Under the pieces are notes generated by a model. That model worked only from the letters and a program-made list of their open reading frames with translations, did not search any database and was not told the origin of the DNA. A stretch of DNA of 64,000 nt, taken from positions 104,670,688 through 104,734,687 of the forward strand of contig CM061225.1 of NCBI GenBank assembly GCA_030844895.1. The letters are read 5' to 3'. This stretch comes from Ambrosia x helenae (lineage: Eukaryota > Streptophyta > Magnoliopsida > Asterales > Asteraceae). Of the stretch, positions 24,104-36,992 are shown one piece after another. A program made the translations under genes and the position numbers. Every line of letters begins with the position of its first letter. The stretch's first letter is position 1.

Positions 24104-24523
24104 CATAGTTGTTAAAAGCCATCGCCTCTTGCGCCTAGGCCCATTTTTTAGGCGAGGCGATGCATTTGCGCTTTGAGTCGAGGAAATTGCGCTTTAATTC
24201 TCTAGGTGATGGTTTAGGCGCGCAGATTTCAGCTAGATTCCCAAATTCCGGAGAGTTTCCAGCCAAATTCGTTAAATTATGGCTAGATTCCGGCCAGATT
24301 ACTACTTTTATCTAAATGAAAACCACTTCTTTACACTAATGCATTAATATTTTAAAACTTTTGATATTAAATAGATGAAAAATAGTATTATTTTAATATA
24401 TTTTTTCTTTATTTTCTTTGTTCACTTTTTTTTATCTCAGGCCCTCGTTTTTTTGCGCCTCGCGCCTAGGCCCCAGGCGAGGCCTATGCGCCTTGAGTGC
24501 GCCTAGCGCCTTTGATAACTATG
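24104..24523. mobile_element. hAT-like MITE with GGCGCCTAGGC motifs
   Basis: Begins CATAGTTGTTAAAAGCC and ends TTTGATAACTATG. A perfect 8 bp duplication, GATATAAT, flanks it (24096-24103 and 24524-24531). Both ends carry inverted GCGCCTAGGCC-type words. An 8 bp target site fits hAT. Related elements sit in three introns of the 47767-54540 gene. Confidence 0.85.
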
Positions 24524-27500
24524 GATATAATGGGTCAAGGGGTTAGATTTATAAAGTTGGTTGCAGTCGAAACTAGACAAATCATTTGGCTCGAAGAAGT
24601 TTTCAAAATGCACTACGCCAGTATACCTTGTAAAGCACCCAGTGTGATAATATAGTTTACTTAACCATCTGCTTTGACTTGGTCCTGTAATTATCACCTG
24701 TTACCCGACATGCATGTCCCGCGTCTTGACCCGTTCTATAAATTCACCAAATTATTAAACTTTACGAGACAGAAGAAATCAGAGGGGAGGAGAAAGGGGG
24801 TATTGTAGTCATTTTACCTCAATAAGAAACTGAAAGGCTTTACCAAACTTAGAAAGTAGGGAGTAGGGACACCCAGAGTAATGAACAAGAAGTCTAGGGC
24901 AATCCACAAACTTTAACAAACAACAGGGACAACCGTTATAGTTTAATCTAGCAAAATCATATATGTTGTGCATATGTTTCTGGTTTCAGACTCTACAGGT
25001 GGCGATTCCAATCAACTTATTAACTTCTAACGGCTCAATTAGGTACTTAACATGACGAAAACTACCTGGAAAGGGACAGGTCGAAAGTTGCACAACTTTT
25101 ACTATCAATGCATAAATCCTTTCAACAAAATATTTTAAATCATATTTGACACAATTAGAGTTTATTTAAGGATGTTTCAACAAGAAGGCGTTTCAAGTCA
25201 ATCCAATCGAATCTGTTAAAAATTACATGTTGACCTGCCCAACCCGCCCATTGAACTCAGAAAGGACGATTAACTAGTTTCCTAAGAAAGCATGCAGCAT
25301 CTCAGCATATTAAGATGAACCGGCTTTAATGACTTTAGTATTGTGGAAACTTCACTTCTAGGCATAGAGATTAGAAGTTATAACGAGACTCAAAAGGACA
25401 AGAAGTAGCTGAGTAATGAAAAAACATGAAATTTACAGGTTGACCCATACCCGTTACCAAATCTGCCCAGCCGGCCAGCCCATCCATTTAACTCAGAGAC
25501 AAGGACAGATAACTGGTTTTCTAAAAAAGTAATCAGTATCTCAGTATATTAAGCAGAAGCGGCTACAACGGCTTTAGAATGGTAGAAACTTCTAGGCATA
25601 GAGATTTGAAGTTATAATGAGACTTAAAAGGACAAAAAGTACCTGAATTATGGAAAATTACATGAATACTATAAAAGTTCCAGGCTGCACAGGGTGACCT
25701 CCACAACCTGCTTGCTTTTCATACTGCAGTGACAGTTGCAGATATTTGGTCATAAAAAATCAAGATCAAATACCTTGTAATTTCCACACCATTAAATTTC
25801 AAAAGCATACAAGAAAAAAGATAAATCAGATCTTTAACATATTGCCATACTTCATTGGTTCGTTTGTGGAACAAAGAAATAGCAATGGCAACCAAAAACA
25901 CTTCTTATTTATGACCCAAATTAATCATCAAAGATGGATTGGTCTGACGGTCTCAATCCAACACTTCTACATCATGTGGTTCGAAAACTTATCAACTTAT
26001 TACAAATAAGTATGCAAGTTCAAAATAAAAAGTAATCCCAAAGTGTTACTGCAAATATGAAATTTCACAAAAAAAAACAGGGGAATTTACAAGATTATTC
26101 CTATGACCTATAACTCAAGATGTGGGCTATACCCCAGAGTCAACGGACTCAATTTCTCTATTTTCCTATGGATAGCAATGAGTCGGGTTCATTACAAGTT
26201 TATAACTCTTATGTGATTAAAAATTACCCAATGGAACCTACATTACCCGGTCTGAAACTAATAGTAAACACTGGCTTAATATATCAATTATCAAATGCTC
26301 AACTACACTTCGAGCAATTCTACACATTAAATAAGTTTAAGTTTCTAACTTCAAAATATTATTTATTATACCTCTCAGGAAAATGTAATATATAAAAACA
26401 TAATAGGTTTCAACGAGGGTAAACGGGTATGAGGTCGATTTTGGATAATAGGATGGATATCACCCTCCCATCCTGTCCCAAACGTTTTATGATTTATCCC
26501 TACCCATACCATTAAGCGTCCCCTATGTAGCCAAAAGGCAAACCAAATGCAAGACAAGCTTCTTCATCGTGCGACTGAGGTAAAGCAAGTCGAGCGCATC
26601 GCCCAACAAATTTTCCCTTGGTTTATTAGCCCTTGGATCTCTGTCCAAACTTCTGTGCAACACTTAGTCTCTACTAATTTCAGCTTTAGCCAAGATACTC
26701 CCGACATTTTAAGGAAAAATCAGACTCGCGTCTTTTTTTTACTCATTAACTACCTTGCCCATCCTGAAGTTACATGTTTCGAGTTTCCCTTTCGGGTCAT
26801 CTTTAATGCCTAAACCTTGACCCCTAAACCCTACTTATTATTACTCTATACTTTTTTAATAAGAAAATTGATATACAAAAACTAATTAACAGACAGTCGT
26901 GTACAAAAACTAAAAAAACAACTCTTAATCCCATACTACTAATAAATACGTCAATTTGTATTGTTAGTCTCGCCCCCAAATCACCATTTTTGTCTACGAT
27001 TCCACGAAGTGCTGCCTTTAATCCTCTTAACAACGTTGATATGTTATACCAGATGCTTCTCTCCCCTTCTGCCAATATATTCCCTAATCCCCCATGTAGA
27101 GAACATATGCCATCCTTGCCGATCTAGATCAGGAACTCAATAACATCATGTAGGGAAACCTTGTGCCCTGAGCCCCTGATTGTAGTTAGATACTTAGATT
27201 GCTCATGGGTTGCTAGGTCGTCAAGATGTTGATGGTCTTTAGTAAAGAATCTTCTTACTTCACTAAGTCAACATCTATGCCTACTTTTTGCATCTAATTG
27301 TCAACGCCTTTGCCTCCCATTCTTCGTCTATTCGCCACTATCCATACCTTGCCCTTTTTATCTCGTGAACGAATGCCCGAAAATAAGTAACTATAATTTT
27401 TTTTTCTTTTTTGTTTGATGATTAGTACCACTTAGTTTTTGCAACTGATAATCTAACACAATTTGGTGTAACCCAAACTATAATTTCCTTAACAAGAACA

Positions 27501-28408
27501 ATAAAACAAAGAAAAGTGCAAGATATTTCCTACGATTCAACATGTAGGTTCTTCAAACGTCAACATTGCCTAAACCTCGACCCCTAATCTCTATTTATTA
27601 CCATTCACTAAACACAAACTAGTTTAACAAGAAAATTGATAAACAAGAAGACTAAGAAGGACACCCAACTCATAAAAAGAGAAAACTAACAAATTCATCA
27701 CTTACAAAATAATAAAACGACTTTAAATCCCAAATTTAATAACTACTAGTTTCGACTCACATAGGTTTGTGAAGCTTAGAATTAGATCTCAAGTAGCTTC
27801 TAGCCAAAAAAACAGATTACCAACTAGAATATATTGTACACTATTCAAACATGAGAAAATAACTAAAAACAAAAGCTAACCCTTAAAAAGAACTTATTGC
27901 GGTTTTTTAACAATCATTAATCCTTTAGGTAATTCCATGTTATTTGACATTACCTTGAAATAGCACAATTTCTGATAATAAACTCCGTCAATGAAAAGCT
28001 AAGAACGCCAACTCCATGCTACACCGACAATTTCTTGCAAACACAATACAAAGATTAAAAAAACTACAAAGCACAATATAAGAAGAAAAGAAGAAATTTA
28101 TATGGAATTAAATCCAATTCCATGAACTGTTTTACAGTAACCAACTAAAATATGTTACATACACAAGTTCTAAAATAACAGCTGGTAAAAGGTAACATCT
28201 TGCACAAAGAAGTCAACCTGCTACGTATCAAGTTTAGAGTTAAAGCAGAAGTCAACTCCTAGATGATGACGAGTGCCTGCTAAAAAACAGCAGTGATGAT
28301 AATCACCTCATACCAGTGTTGCCAATGCCACCTCAGCAGACTCTCACCTCAACAATGTCAAATTTTTAGTACATCATAAATTTGAATTGGATATATAAAC
28401 TATTTATC
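24524..28408. other. Intergenic, with a diverged tandem duplication at 25251-25660
   Basis: Two units about 236 bp apart share AACTCAGA...ATCTCAG.ATATTAAG and GGCATAGAGATT.GAAGTTATAA (25251-25430 and 25487-25660). Other frames here (25746, 26120, 26547, 26824) show no domain. The last few hundred bases are probably the 3' UTR of the kinase gene. Confidence 0.55.
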
Positions 28409-31400
28409 CTATCCAAATAAGCCACCTGTCCCAAATTCAGCTTGTTGCAGCTCCTTCCTACGTTGCTCCTCTAAGGGATCGGGACTTTTCATTACCCTCC
28501 GTGTACGCCTGAAATAGCCAAATAAATAAACCCTTACAAATCCAGAACATTAAGATTCGTTGATGCGCTAATTTTATAGAGAGGTAACCAATTTTTGTAA
28601 ATAGTCTATTATGGCTAATTTTATAGAAAGGTAACCAGTTTCTGTAGATATGAAAATAACCATTTTTGGCAACACCCACATACCCAATACACACACACAT
28701 ATATATGGAATTTTATTAGCTAGAAAGGTAGCATAATGTTGGTCACCCAGAGTAGAAATAACTTGAAGTCAATGACCTTAAATGTTTAGAAAAAAAAAGT
28801 TAATGGATTTTTGTATCTTCTTGGGAAAAAGAACACTAATATTAGCATTTAGGCATTCATTTGTATATCAAAGGTCTGAAATATACAGTTACAATACCTG
28901 TCTTGAGCATGCTGAGCTGGAAAAGTCGGCATAAAATCTTTAGACTTTGGAAGCGGAACTTCACGGAACCACTCATGATTTAGAGCTTCCTCAGCAGTTA
29001 TCCTCTGTGAGTATGTCATATATTTAAAAAATATGTATGTTACATGTCACGTTAATATAAAAAAATGAAACTTCACAATCACATAAAGTTGTCTAATTGC
29101 AAGATAATACCTTCTCAGGGTCATATGTTAGAAGTTTATTCAGCAAATCAAATCCAGCATCAGACAGAACAGGAGATCCAGTAAAAGATGTAGCCGGGAA
29201 TTTCTTCCGCAATAAATTATACCTACAAAAATGAAAAATAGTAAATAAAACCAAGGGAATTTAAAATGTGAATTATGTTGTCACCAACAGAAGCTAGAAA
29301 GCCAGACCAGAAAATCACTTATCACCCAAAGCTGGAAGCCTGGGAAAACATTAGCAAAATAAGAAAATGTGAAGCCTTTTATTTCATTGAAGAAAAAATT
29401 CAAGAACGTTCACACTTACTGGTGCTTGACAAAGTTCACCTTGACTCCAGGAAGTTTAGAGTATCCGGGCCAAATAGTATCGTTTGGCGTGCCAAGTGTT
29501 TTAAATATCTGTCATAATAAGAGTCCAAAGTGATCAAGTGTTGATGTTATTACAATAAAATACAACTCCTTGGTCAACTTACCTTGTCAAGCTGGTCAAA
29601 CTCTGTTTTCCCATTAAATAATGGTTGCTTAGACAACAGTTCAGCCATGATACAACCCAATGACCACATGTCAATTGCAGTAGAATATAGTTTTGTTCCC
29701 AGCAGAAGCTCCGGTGCCCTAAGAAAGTATCAAACCACCATTAAGATTATGAAAGAAAACATATCATTCGCCATAATAGAAGGATACCAATATCAATCAT
29801 ATCATCTGACTTAACTGGCTAATTTATTCAAAGCTCCTAGTCCAAATTTGATTGTGATCATTGAAATTAAATCAGAAAAGCATATAACTCTTGCCATAGA
29901 AGCATAATAACAAGGTAAAGTTCACAAAGGGTAAAAAAAAACTTGATAAAAAAAAAAAATATTGCACAAGTGCTGACTGCTCACCTGTACCAAAGAGTAA
30001 CCACCAAATGAGTATATGGTTTAAGAGGACTTCCATATTGACGAGACAATCCAAAGTCACATATCTTCAGTTCACCTCGATTGTTCAAGAGTAAATTTGA
30101 GGTTTTTAAATCGCGGTGAAGAACCCAATTGTCATGAAGGTATTTTGTTCCCTCAAATAGCTGGAGCATGAGGCATTTAACTTCACTCTGGCTAAACGGC
30201 TGTTTCATTGTCTCCATTAGCGCTTTAAGATCATGTTCCATGTACTCCATTACCATAAAAATACTATCAAGATTGCTCCCAACGACAACTTCCTTCACAT
30301 CCACAATTGAGGGATGATGAAATGAAAGAAGAATGTTTATTTCCCTTAAAGAAGTCAAAGGAAACCCTTCTCTTTCTTTCTCCATTTTTACTTTTTTTAA
30401 AGCAACAATTTCTCCTGTCTTTTTATCTTTGGCCCTGTAAACAACCCCATAAGTCCCTTCGTCTATCTTGTTCAGTCTCTCGAACTCATCAACACTTCTA
30501 CAACCTTGCAGCATATTCACACTTCTTGTAGGGGGTCCACCAGCCTCTGGCATACCTTGAGATCCATCTCCGTTCTCTGAATCAGACTCTGATAAGCTAA
30601 GATCAGTTCCATCTTTTTTATGCTCATCATCTATATCCATGTATTCCTTCCTCTCCAAATCATTGTCAGAAACATCATTCATACTTCCTTCACCAGACAC
30701 AGACGATCGTCCTCTGATTTGTTCAGATCCTTCTCGGTAACTTTCCCCGCCCTCTGGACTTGATGACTGCTTTCTTGATCTAATTTCAACAGACCCACGT
30801 AACGGCTTTTTCCTCTGCGGGATCCTGTTATCATCAGAAAGCTCACCTTCGTCTGATGGAGATTCGGCATCATTGGCCCACCGAGAGGATCTTATTGTCC
30901 GTGTGGACACGTAATCTTCTTCTGGTTGCCCTACATCCTGATTGTACCCGTGATGTTCTTCCTGTGCAAGAGAAGATAAGCCAGCTTGGGGTTCAAATCC
31001 AGGAGAATCATGCTTCGCAAAATGGGGTTCAAATCCAGGAGAATCATGCTTCCCAATATTAATCGGAGTATTACCTGAAGACCGAATCTTACTACTTTCT
31101 ACAGGAGAATTCTGTGCAACGGCTGCAGGAACAATAGGTGATCGACGGTATGATTTAGGCAATGGAGGAGGAGGAGGTAGACCAATATTTGCTGGCGAAG
31201 ATCTCGTCACCGATGAATTACTAGCTTCCTTATCATCTCTATCCCAAACAATAGGTGAAAATTTCCTCTTTTTACTATTATAAGACTGAGAACTATTTTC
31301 CATCTTTAAACCGTCATTATTATTCTTACCATTTATTTCCGATTCAACACCTTCATCAGACCCACTCTCACTAGACAACTCACCAGGTTCTCTATCCCCA

Positions 31401-31702
31401 ATTTTGAGGCCGTGATTATCACGGCTCAGACCACCCGAAAAACTCCTAGACGCGGAACGGTAACCCGCACCATTCACCATCTCTCTATCTTTAACATCCC
31501 TATGCCTAACCCTAGCCAGAACCTGATTCTGATTCTGATTCTTACCCCTATCATTACCCTGGCTATTCCCATTCTTTAACCGATCATACTCCCCTTTCGA
31601 ATACGACAATTCCCTCTTCGATACATCGTAATCCGATTCCCGCTCCCTAAACTCATTATCACGGTATCCCCCATGTCTTCCTGCCGCCATATATTTGCTC
31701 AT
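28409..31702 (-). CDS. CDKG2: Cyclin-dependent kinase G2 (CDK11/PITSLRE-type kinase)
   Basis: Six exons in phase: 31702-29985, 29718-29583, 29508-29420, 29222-29111, 29004-28898, 28508-28409; 753 residues from the first ATG. CDKG kinases act with L-type cyclins in transcription, splicing control and meiotic pairing. The N-terminal 400 residues are Ser/Arg/Asp-rich and disordered. The kinase domain starts near residue 405: EGTYGVVYRAK loop, catalytic Lys436 in VALKK, the class helix as PLTSLRE (PITSLRE in animals), HRDLKTSNLLL with Asp531, DFG at 549, and WYRAPELLLG. It ends EEQRRKELQQAEFGTGGLFG, the usual CDKG2 tail. Met5 (31688-31690) opens MAAGRHGGYRDNEF and may be the real start, as in relatives. 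A 36 bp tandem duplication doubles KHDSPGFEP. No lesions seen. Confidence 0.93.
30988..31058 (-). repeat. 36 bp in-frame tandem duplication in CDKG2
   Basis: GGGGTTCAAATCCAGGAGAA starts at 30988 and again at 31024, so the protein reads KHDSPGFEPHFA then KHDSPGFEPQAG. It lies in the disordered N-terminal region, where length change should be tolerated. Confidence 0.9.
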
Positions 31703-32207
31703 GTATACAACAGAACAAATTATCCCCTTTCCAAAACCCTAACCCCCAAAAATTATAGCTTTTTTTCCGAAACAACTGATAATTCTATCTCAACATACAC
31801 AGATCGATAAACAACGATACAAATATCTAACAAAACGATGTGAAATCAACGTATAATTGAACCGAGGGCTTCAATTTTATGAAATCGGGATTAATTTCAA
31901 AACCCTAGAAAACGAATAATATGATATAAAAGAGGGGAAATAGGGAACAAAACCTAGAAGGTTCTACACATGTGGTGGTTTGTTACGTTACCGGTGGCTT
32001 ACCGGAGACCGTACAAGTGGCGGCAGAACTCGGTGGTTGTAGAGATTAAGATACGAACGAACCTTCGAGTTGTTATTATTATTATTATTATTATTGATAG
32101 ATAGATGAAGGTTTAGAAAGGAGGAATTGGAATTGGATCCCTCTTGTTTGTATATAGCGTCATGAGGAATAGATTTTTTTTTCTTTTTAATATTTTTTTT
32201 ATTATGC
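31703..32207 (-). other. Probable promoter and leader region of CDKG2
   Basis: Upstream of the start codon with AAACCCTA words common in plant leaders, a short ATT run near 32074-32094, and no coding frame. A leader intron is possible but not shown. Confidence 0.4.
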
Positions 32208-33671
32208 TCCCAATAATTTTTGCAAAATTGATTTTAATAGCCGATAATAATTTCATCTAAGTTTTTTTTTCTTCACAAGTCTCTAGGCCTGTAAACGAAC
32301 CGAATGAACACGAACACAGGCGTGTTCGTGTTTGTTCATTTAACTTTAACCGAACACGAACACGAACACATAATCGAACACATTTTTGTGTTCGTGTTCG
32401 TTCATTAAGAAATTTGTCGTGTTCGTGTTCGTGTTCGTTTATGTTCGTTCATTTAAAACCTAAACGAACAGTTCATGAACATAAACGAACACAAATGAAC
32501 ATAAACGAACATTAATGAACACAAACAAAAACAAGTTTAATAATGATTCATCACAATTCAACCAAGTCTAATACATCACAATGCAACCAAAACAAAATCT
32601 AAATTAGTAGGGCTGTGGGGTGTGAAGAAAAAGAGAGGTGAGGCTGTGAAGTGTGAAGAGAGGCTGATATGATTAGTTAGTTACGGTTAGGATTAAATTT
32701 TAGAACATATCAAATATATTGTATATAATATAATATGAATTAAGGTTACTTAATAAAAGGGAAATAAATAATAAAAATAAAGTAAAGTTTAATTAAACGA
32801 ACATAAACGAACAAAAATAAACGAACATAAACGAACGTTCATGAACATAAATGAACGAACAAAACATGTGTTCATGTTCGTTCGTTTAATTAAACGAACA
32901 AAAAATTGTGTTCGTGTTCGTTCATTTATCTAAATAAACGAACATAAACGAACTTCCCGCCGAACAGTTCACGAACAGTTCATGAACGTTCGGTTCGTTT
33001 ACAGGCCTACAAGTCTCACCTTTTAAATATTTTGCTATCATTGATCATCCGTTAACTCATACTAACCTCATTAGTTTTTTGCTTATATGGCTGCGGACTG
33101 GGCTGTTGACGTGACAGTTTTTAAAAACCTTTTAATCTCCCAATCTCTAAAAGGGTTAACGCTGTTATTCGAAACTACCACCCACCGTCACCCACCACGA
33201 CCCACCATCACCACTCACCAACTACCATGACCCACCTTCTGTCACTATCAACGTCTCCCAACATACCACCACCTGTCATTAACAACCTCACCTATCACAC
33301 CAGCCTCACAATTATCACCACAAGAGCAGACTACCACCACGTGCCACCACCTTCATACCGTCTAATTTGACAGATCTGTTGCAGATGGCGAAGGTTTAAC
33401 AATTTGGGGCCATGACAGTCTGATTTGAAAGATCTGTTGTAGTGGCCCGGTTTGTTGGTGATGGTGGCTAGGATTCAGGCTTGGCAGTTGCATGGAGTCT
33501 GTTTTTTTTTTTTTTTTTTTTTTTTTTTGTGTGTGATGGTGGCTAGTGTTTGACAATGGTTACATGTGGGGATGTGGGTTTAGATATTTTCCAGGCAACT
33601 GGAAATGGTGGTGGTGACCAGTTATGGATATATAGAGAGAGAGAGAGACGGAGAAGAAACAAGAGAGGGGG

Positions 33672-33723
<52 letters not shown>

Positions 33724-33967
33724 GAGGGGGGAGTGAGAGAGAGGGGAAGAATTAAAATATTAAAAAAGCTTTTGTCACTTCAACAGCCCAGTCAGCAGTC
33801 ACGTAAGCAAAAAAACTAACGAGGTTAGTTAGAGTTGATGGGGGACCAGTGATAGCAAAATATTTAAAAGGTGGGTATGGTGGAGGGAAAAAAACCCAGG
33901 TGATATTATTATCGGCCAAACCACAAAAAAAGGGGATTATTAAATCCATTTCGCGAATAATTTTGAG
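32208..33967. mobile_element. Foldback element with long terminal inverted repeats, nested insertion in left arm
   Basis: The left arm (about 32208-32283 plus 33009-33115 once the inner element is removed) matches the inverse of the right arm (about 33775-33967). Shared stretches include ATAGCAAAATATTTAAAAGG, TCAACAGCCCAGTC and ATTATTATCGGC. The interior holds CACCACC repeats, a T run (33500-33527) and a GA array (33675-33713) with a G run. No transposase is seen and the outer target site is unclear. Confidence 0.7.
32284..33008. mobile_element. Non-autonomous Mutator-like element, CGAACACGAAC type
   Basis: Begins TAGGCCTGTAAACGAACCGA and ends TTCGGTTCGTTTACAGGCCT. A perfect 9 bp duplication, ACAAGTCTC, flanks it (32275-32283 and 33009-33017). 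The interior is repeated AAACGAACA and its inverse. It has split the left arm of the foldback element, so it is the younger insertion. Confidence 0.85.
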
Positions 33968-35069
33968 TTCAATCCCTTTTTTTTACAACCATTGAGATGA
34001 TACTGACAATACTGGTTCATTTTTAGTACCAAGATTTAGCAAAAATTGATATTGGTGTTTTCGGTTCGCTATCGGTTAGCGGTATTTTACCTTAAAATAC
34101 CAATACTATACTGGTACTATACCGATACTGTACCGTATATTTTCGGTATCGATACCAAATTTTGGCAAAAAAACGCTATCAGTATTTTCAGAATTTCGGT
34201 ATCTTGATCAGTTTGGTACCGAGCTCATCCGTATTTAGATGTAGCCGGATGCTCTAGCATGGGCACTTCTTTCTTGTATCCTAAACTCCTTTAATCATTG
34301 TCACTTTAATTTTACTCTGAACTCACAAAAACACCGCCAACCACCATGCGTCTCACTTCTTTTACTCCACCAAACAAACATTAATACAAATGATTCCTAC
34401 CCATCTTCTCTTTTCTTCGGGTTACTATACTAGTGACCCTGCCCGCCCAAAGTACCCTAAAGGGTGGCGAGGTGTATCCGCATAGCATAACTACCCTAGA
34501 TCCCTTACCCGAAGGGCGCTCCTTCCACCCTCAAGTCAATTTGATAACCTACCTAAGGGCATTTCTTGTGGCCTTGAGGCCGACCTCCACCTTAAAAATT
34601 TATGGAAAATTTTTGGGGAACCCAAACACCGCGGCAGTTTAGTTAGCCAAGTAGTTAAACTGGGAAGTGCCGATGCCACCGAGCTAAATAGCTAATAGAC
34701 CAGACCATGGGCAGATCTTTCTACGGGCCAGACGAGGCCTCGGCCCACCCAACTTTTTCGCTTCGTAGTGTAAATTTTGTCGAGAATTTACCAAAAAAAT
34801 TATATGTATTGAGCCCGGCCCTACCAGATTGAGTCCATTGGACCAGACATAAATACATAATTCAGTTTCGAGCAAAACAATTAATCACAAGTGAATGAAA
34901 ACAGTTCTTTAACTAATATATTTTTTCCAAAAACAAACACTTTGCTTTTGAACTAAGCATACCACATTTGCCAATATATCTGAAAAAACAAGAAAGTGGT
35001 TCATAAATATATAAAATCTTGAATTCTAACAGGTAAAATAAACTGATCTGAATACATTTGCTATGTTAA
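33968..35069. other. Intergenic, with GGTATCG-type repeat fragment at about 34000-34230
   Basis: The fragment repeats ATACCGATAC and TTCGGTATCG words and ends GAGCTCATCCGT, like the first module of 55337-56086. At 34430-34900 there is GC-richer sequence with no recognised domain in any frame. The 3' UTR of the remorin probably overlaps the right end. Confidence 0.5.
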
Positions 35070-36992
35070 TCACCAGCACCAAGAAGTAGAAGGAAGTTTA
35101 AACGAAAAGGAAGATGGAAGGTGCCCTGTTCTTCTTATGTAATCCGCCTTTTCAGATGTTTTTACCGCTTGTTCGTTCAAATTCACCTCTGCTGTTGCGC
35201 GTTTTTCTTCAGCAATCCTTCGCGTTGATGCAAGTTTGTTCGTATACTTTTCTTGCGCTCGAGATTTCATTCTTTCCGCCTTTGCCTGATCAAGATTCAA
35301 CAAAATGGGTGGGTTAGACGCGTCACAAAGGCTTACTGCAGGTTGCAGCTGGTTTGTTTCAACTGCTGAAAATTATAAAGTCGATAACCTAACCCAAATT
35401 GACCCGTTTATAAATAAACAGGTCGTAATCTGCACTCTACAAGTGAGCGAAAAGATCAAAATGACTGAACCTACCTCCATTCTTTTCATTTCCATTTCGG
35501 CTTTCCTCTTTTCGTGATTCTCCCAAGCTTGTATCTTCACTTCTTCGCGCTTGTACCTACCAACCAATAACAGAAAATAATAATCTTAACCCAACATGTA
35601 CCATGTATCATTCTTCTTTCTACAGGTTTAGAGGGTGTTTGGATGTGCATTTTTTCGAAGTGATACATGATGTTTGTTCAAATATGGTTACATTGACCTT
35701 AAATATTAAAAAAAAAATCACAGTTTTAGAGGGTGTTTGGGATTGCGTTTTGAATCTAATTTTTAGATTATTGCGTTTTGAAAACGCAGATAATCAGTTT
35801 TTAGTGTTTGGATTGCGTTTTGAAAACGCAGATAATCAGTTTTTTAGGCTACCAAAACGCAAGAATCTATAGGCAGCTCCACCCCTGCTTTTCCAAAACG
35901 CATAATCTGTTTTGAATAATCAATCCCAAACACCCCCTTAGTCAAACACTTGCCATAGTTTACACATGCATCCAAACACCCCCTTAATTACACACCAAAC
36001 AATCAAGACACAAAATTTAAAGACTCATTTGCTTTCTATAAATGTACGTTTTTTTTGGAAGGTGACTTTCGTTATGAGTGACCCATTGTCACTCCGTCAG
36101 TCCATTTTGAACCGACAGCCTGTCAAGGCTGGCCTAACGATGTTCTATAAATTTACTTAATCACATGTTTAGTTTCTATCCACAGTATAAAAATGAAACA
36201 AACATGATTTTGAATGATCTAAACGAATACGAATCATGTTCTTTAAAGAAAACATACGAATCTAACAAAAGGGTCGGAATAAAGTTATCACCTTGCCATG
36301 TATTTCGCGCGTTCAGCTTCATCCCAAGCCATCGCTCGCGTTTCAAGAGGACTTACCTTCGAATCTTGATTTCCCGTCTTACTTTCAACCACATTTTCAC
36401 CATTAGGCCCCACCCTGTCGCGACCAAACCTCGTGGGCCCACCAACATCAACCATGTGCCCACGGTTGACGCCTGGTCTAACAGGAGTCGACGAACCAGA
36501 AGCTATAGGGCTGCGTGCAGCCGGGGTAGTGGCTGGAACCGGTGTAGCTGCTCTCGAAGGCTCCTGACTAGCTATAGGTGTCATTTCAGTTCCCATATCC
36601 CTAACACATATTGATCTAACAACTGATCCTGCACTCTCATTAGATCTCCACACTGACTCATCACAGTCAACATTTTTTGTCTCAATTCCTGTATACTGCA
36701 CCATGATCCCCTCACCTCCATCTTCATCCTCACAGCTCGGGTGCTCGTGATTCGCACCCGGCGCTATTAATCTCCTATCATCAGCATTCGAATTACGCGG
36801 CTCACTATTCGAATGACTCTTTTCACCCCCTCTAGACAGCTTAACCAACCATTTTTGCGCATCGTCCCATTTTGACGGCGTCGGCTTGCCTAGAGCCGTC
36901 CGGTGACCGCCGCGACCACCACCACAGCCGCCGCCACCGGACGCCTCATGAGACACATGATTCAAACAACCCTTATCTTCTATTGACCTCAT
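35070..36992 (-). CDS. Remorin family protein (long, group 6-like)
   Basis: Three exons in phase: 36992-36292, 35556-35475, 35285-35070; 332 residues. Remorins are plant plasma-membrane raft proteins that oligomerise through a C-terminal coiled coil. The N-terminal two thirds is disordered and Gly/Ser/Pro-rich (MRSIEDKGCLNHVSHEASGG, then SKWDDAQKWLVKLSRG). The C-terminal remorin domain, about residues 220-322, reads RAMAWDEAERAKYMARYKRE, KIQAWENHEKRKAEMEMKRM, then NLNEQAVKTSEKADYIRRTG. The tail, SFKLPSTSWCW, is hydrophobic with a Cys near the end, consistent with the membrane anchor of the family. The long N-terminus resembles Arabidopsis At2g02170/At1g30320-type remorins by memory. Intron 1 holds two nested MITEs. 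No frame lesions. Confidence 0.9.
35631..35983. mobile_element. Tourist-like MITE hosting a second MITE (remorin intron 1)
   Basis: Outer element begins GAGGGTGTTTGGATGTGCAT and ends TGCATCCAAACACCCCC, with TTA on both sides (35628-35630 and 35984-35986). The inner element occupies 35729-35937. Confidence 0.8.
35729..35937. mobile_element. Tourist-like MITE, copy D (inside another MITE)
   Basis: Begins GAGGGTGTTTGGGATTGCG and ends CAATCCCAAACACCCCC, flanked by TTA (35726-35728 and 35938-35940). Near-identical in layout to copies at 1613 and 60374. Confidence 0.88.

Noticed and set aside
26547..27143. Frames of 80-90 codons that might be a gene remnant
   Set aside because: No family motif, no consistent splice sites and normal base composition for intergenic DNA.
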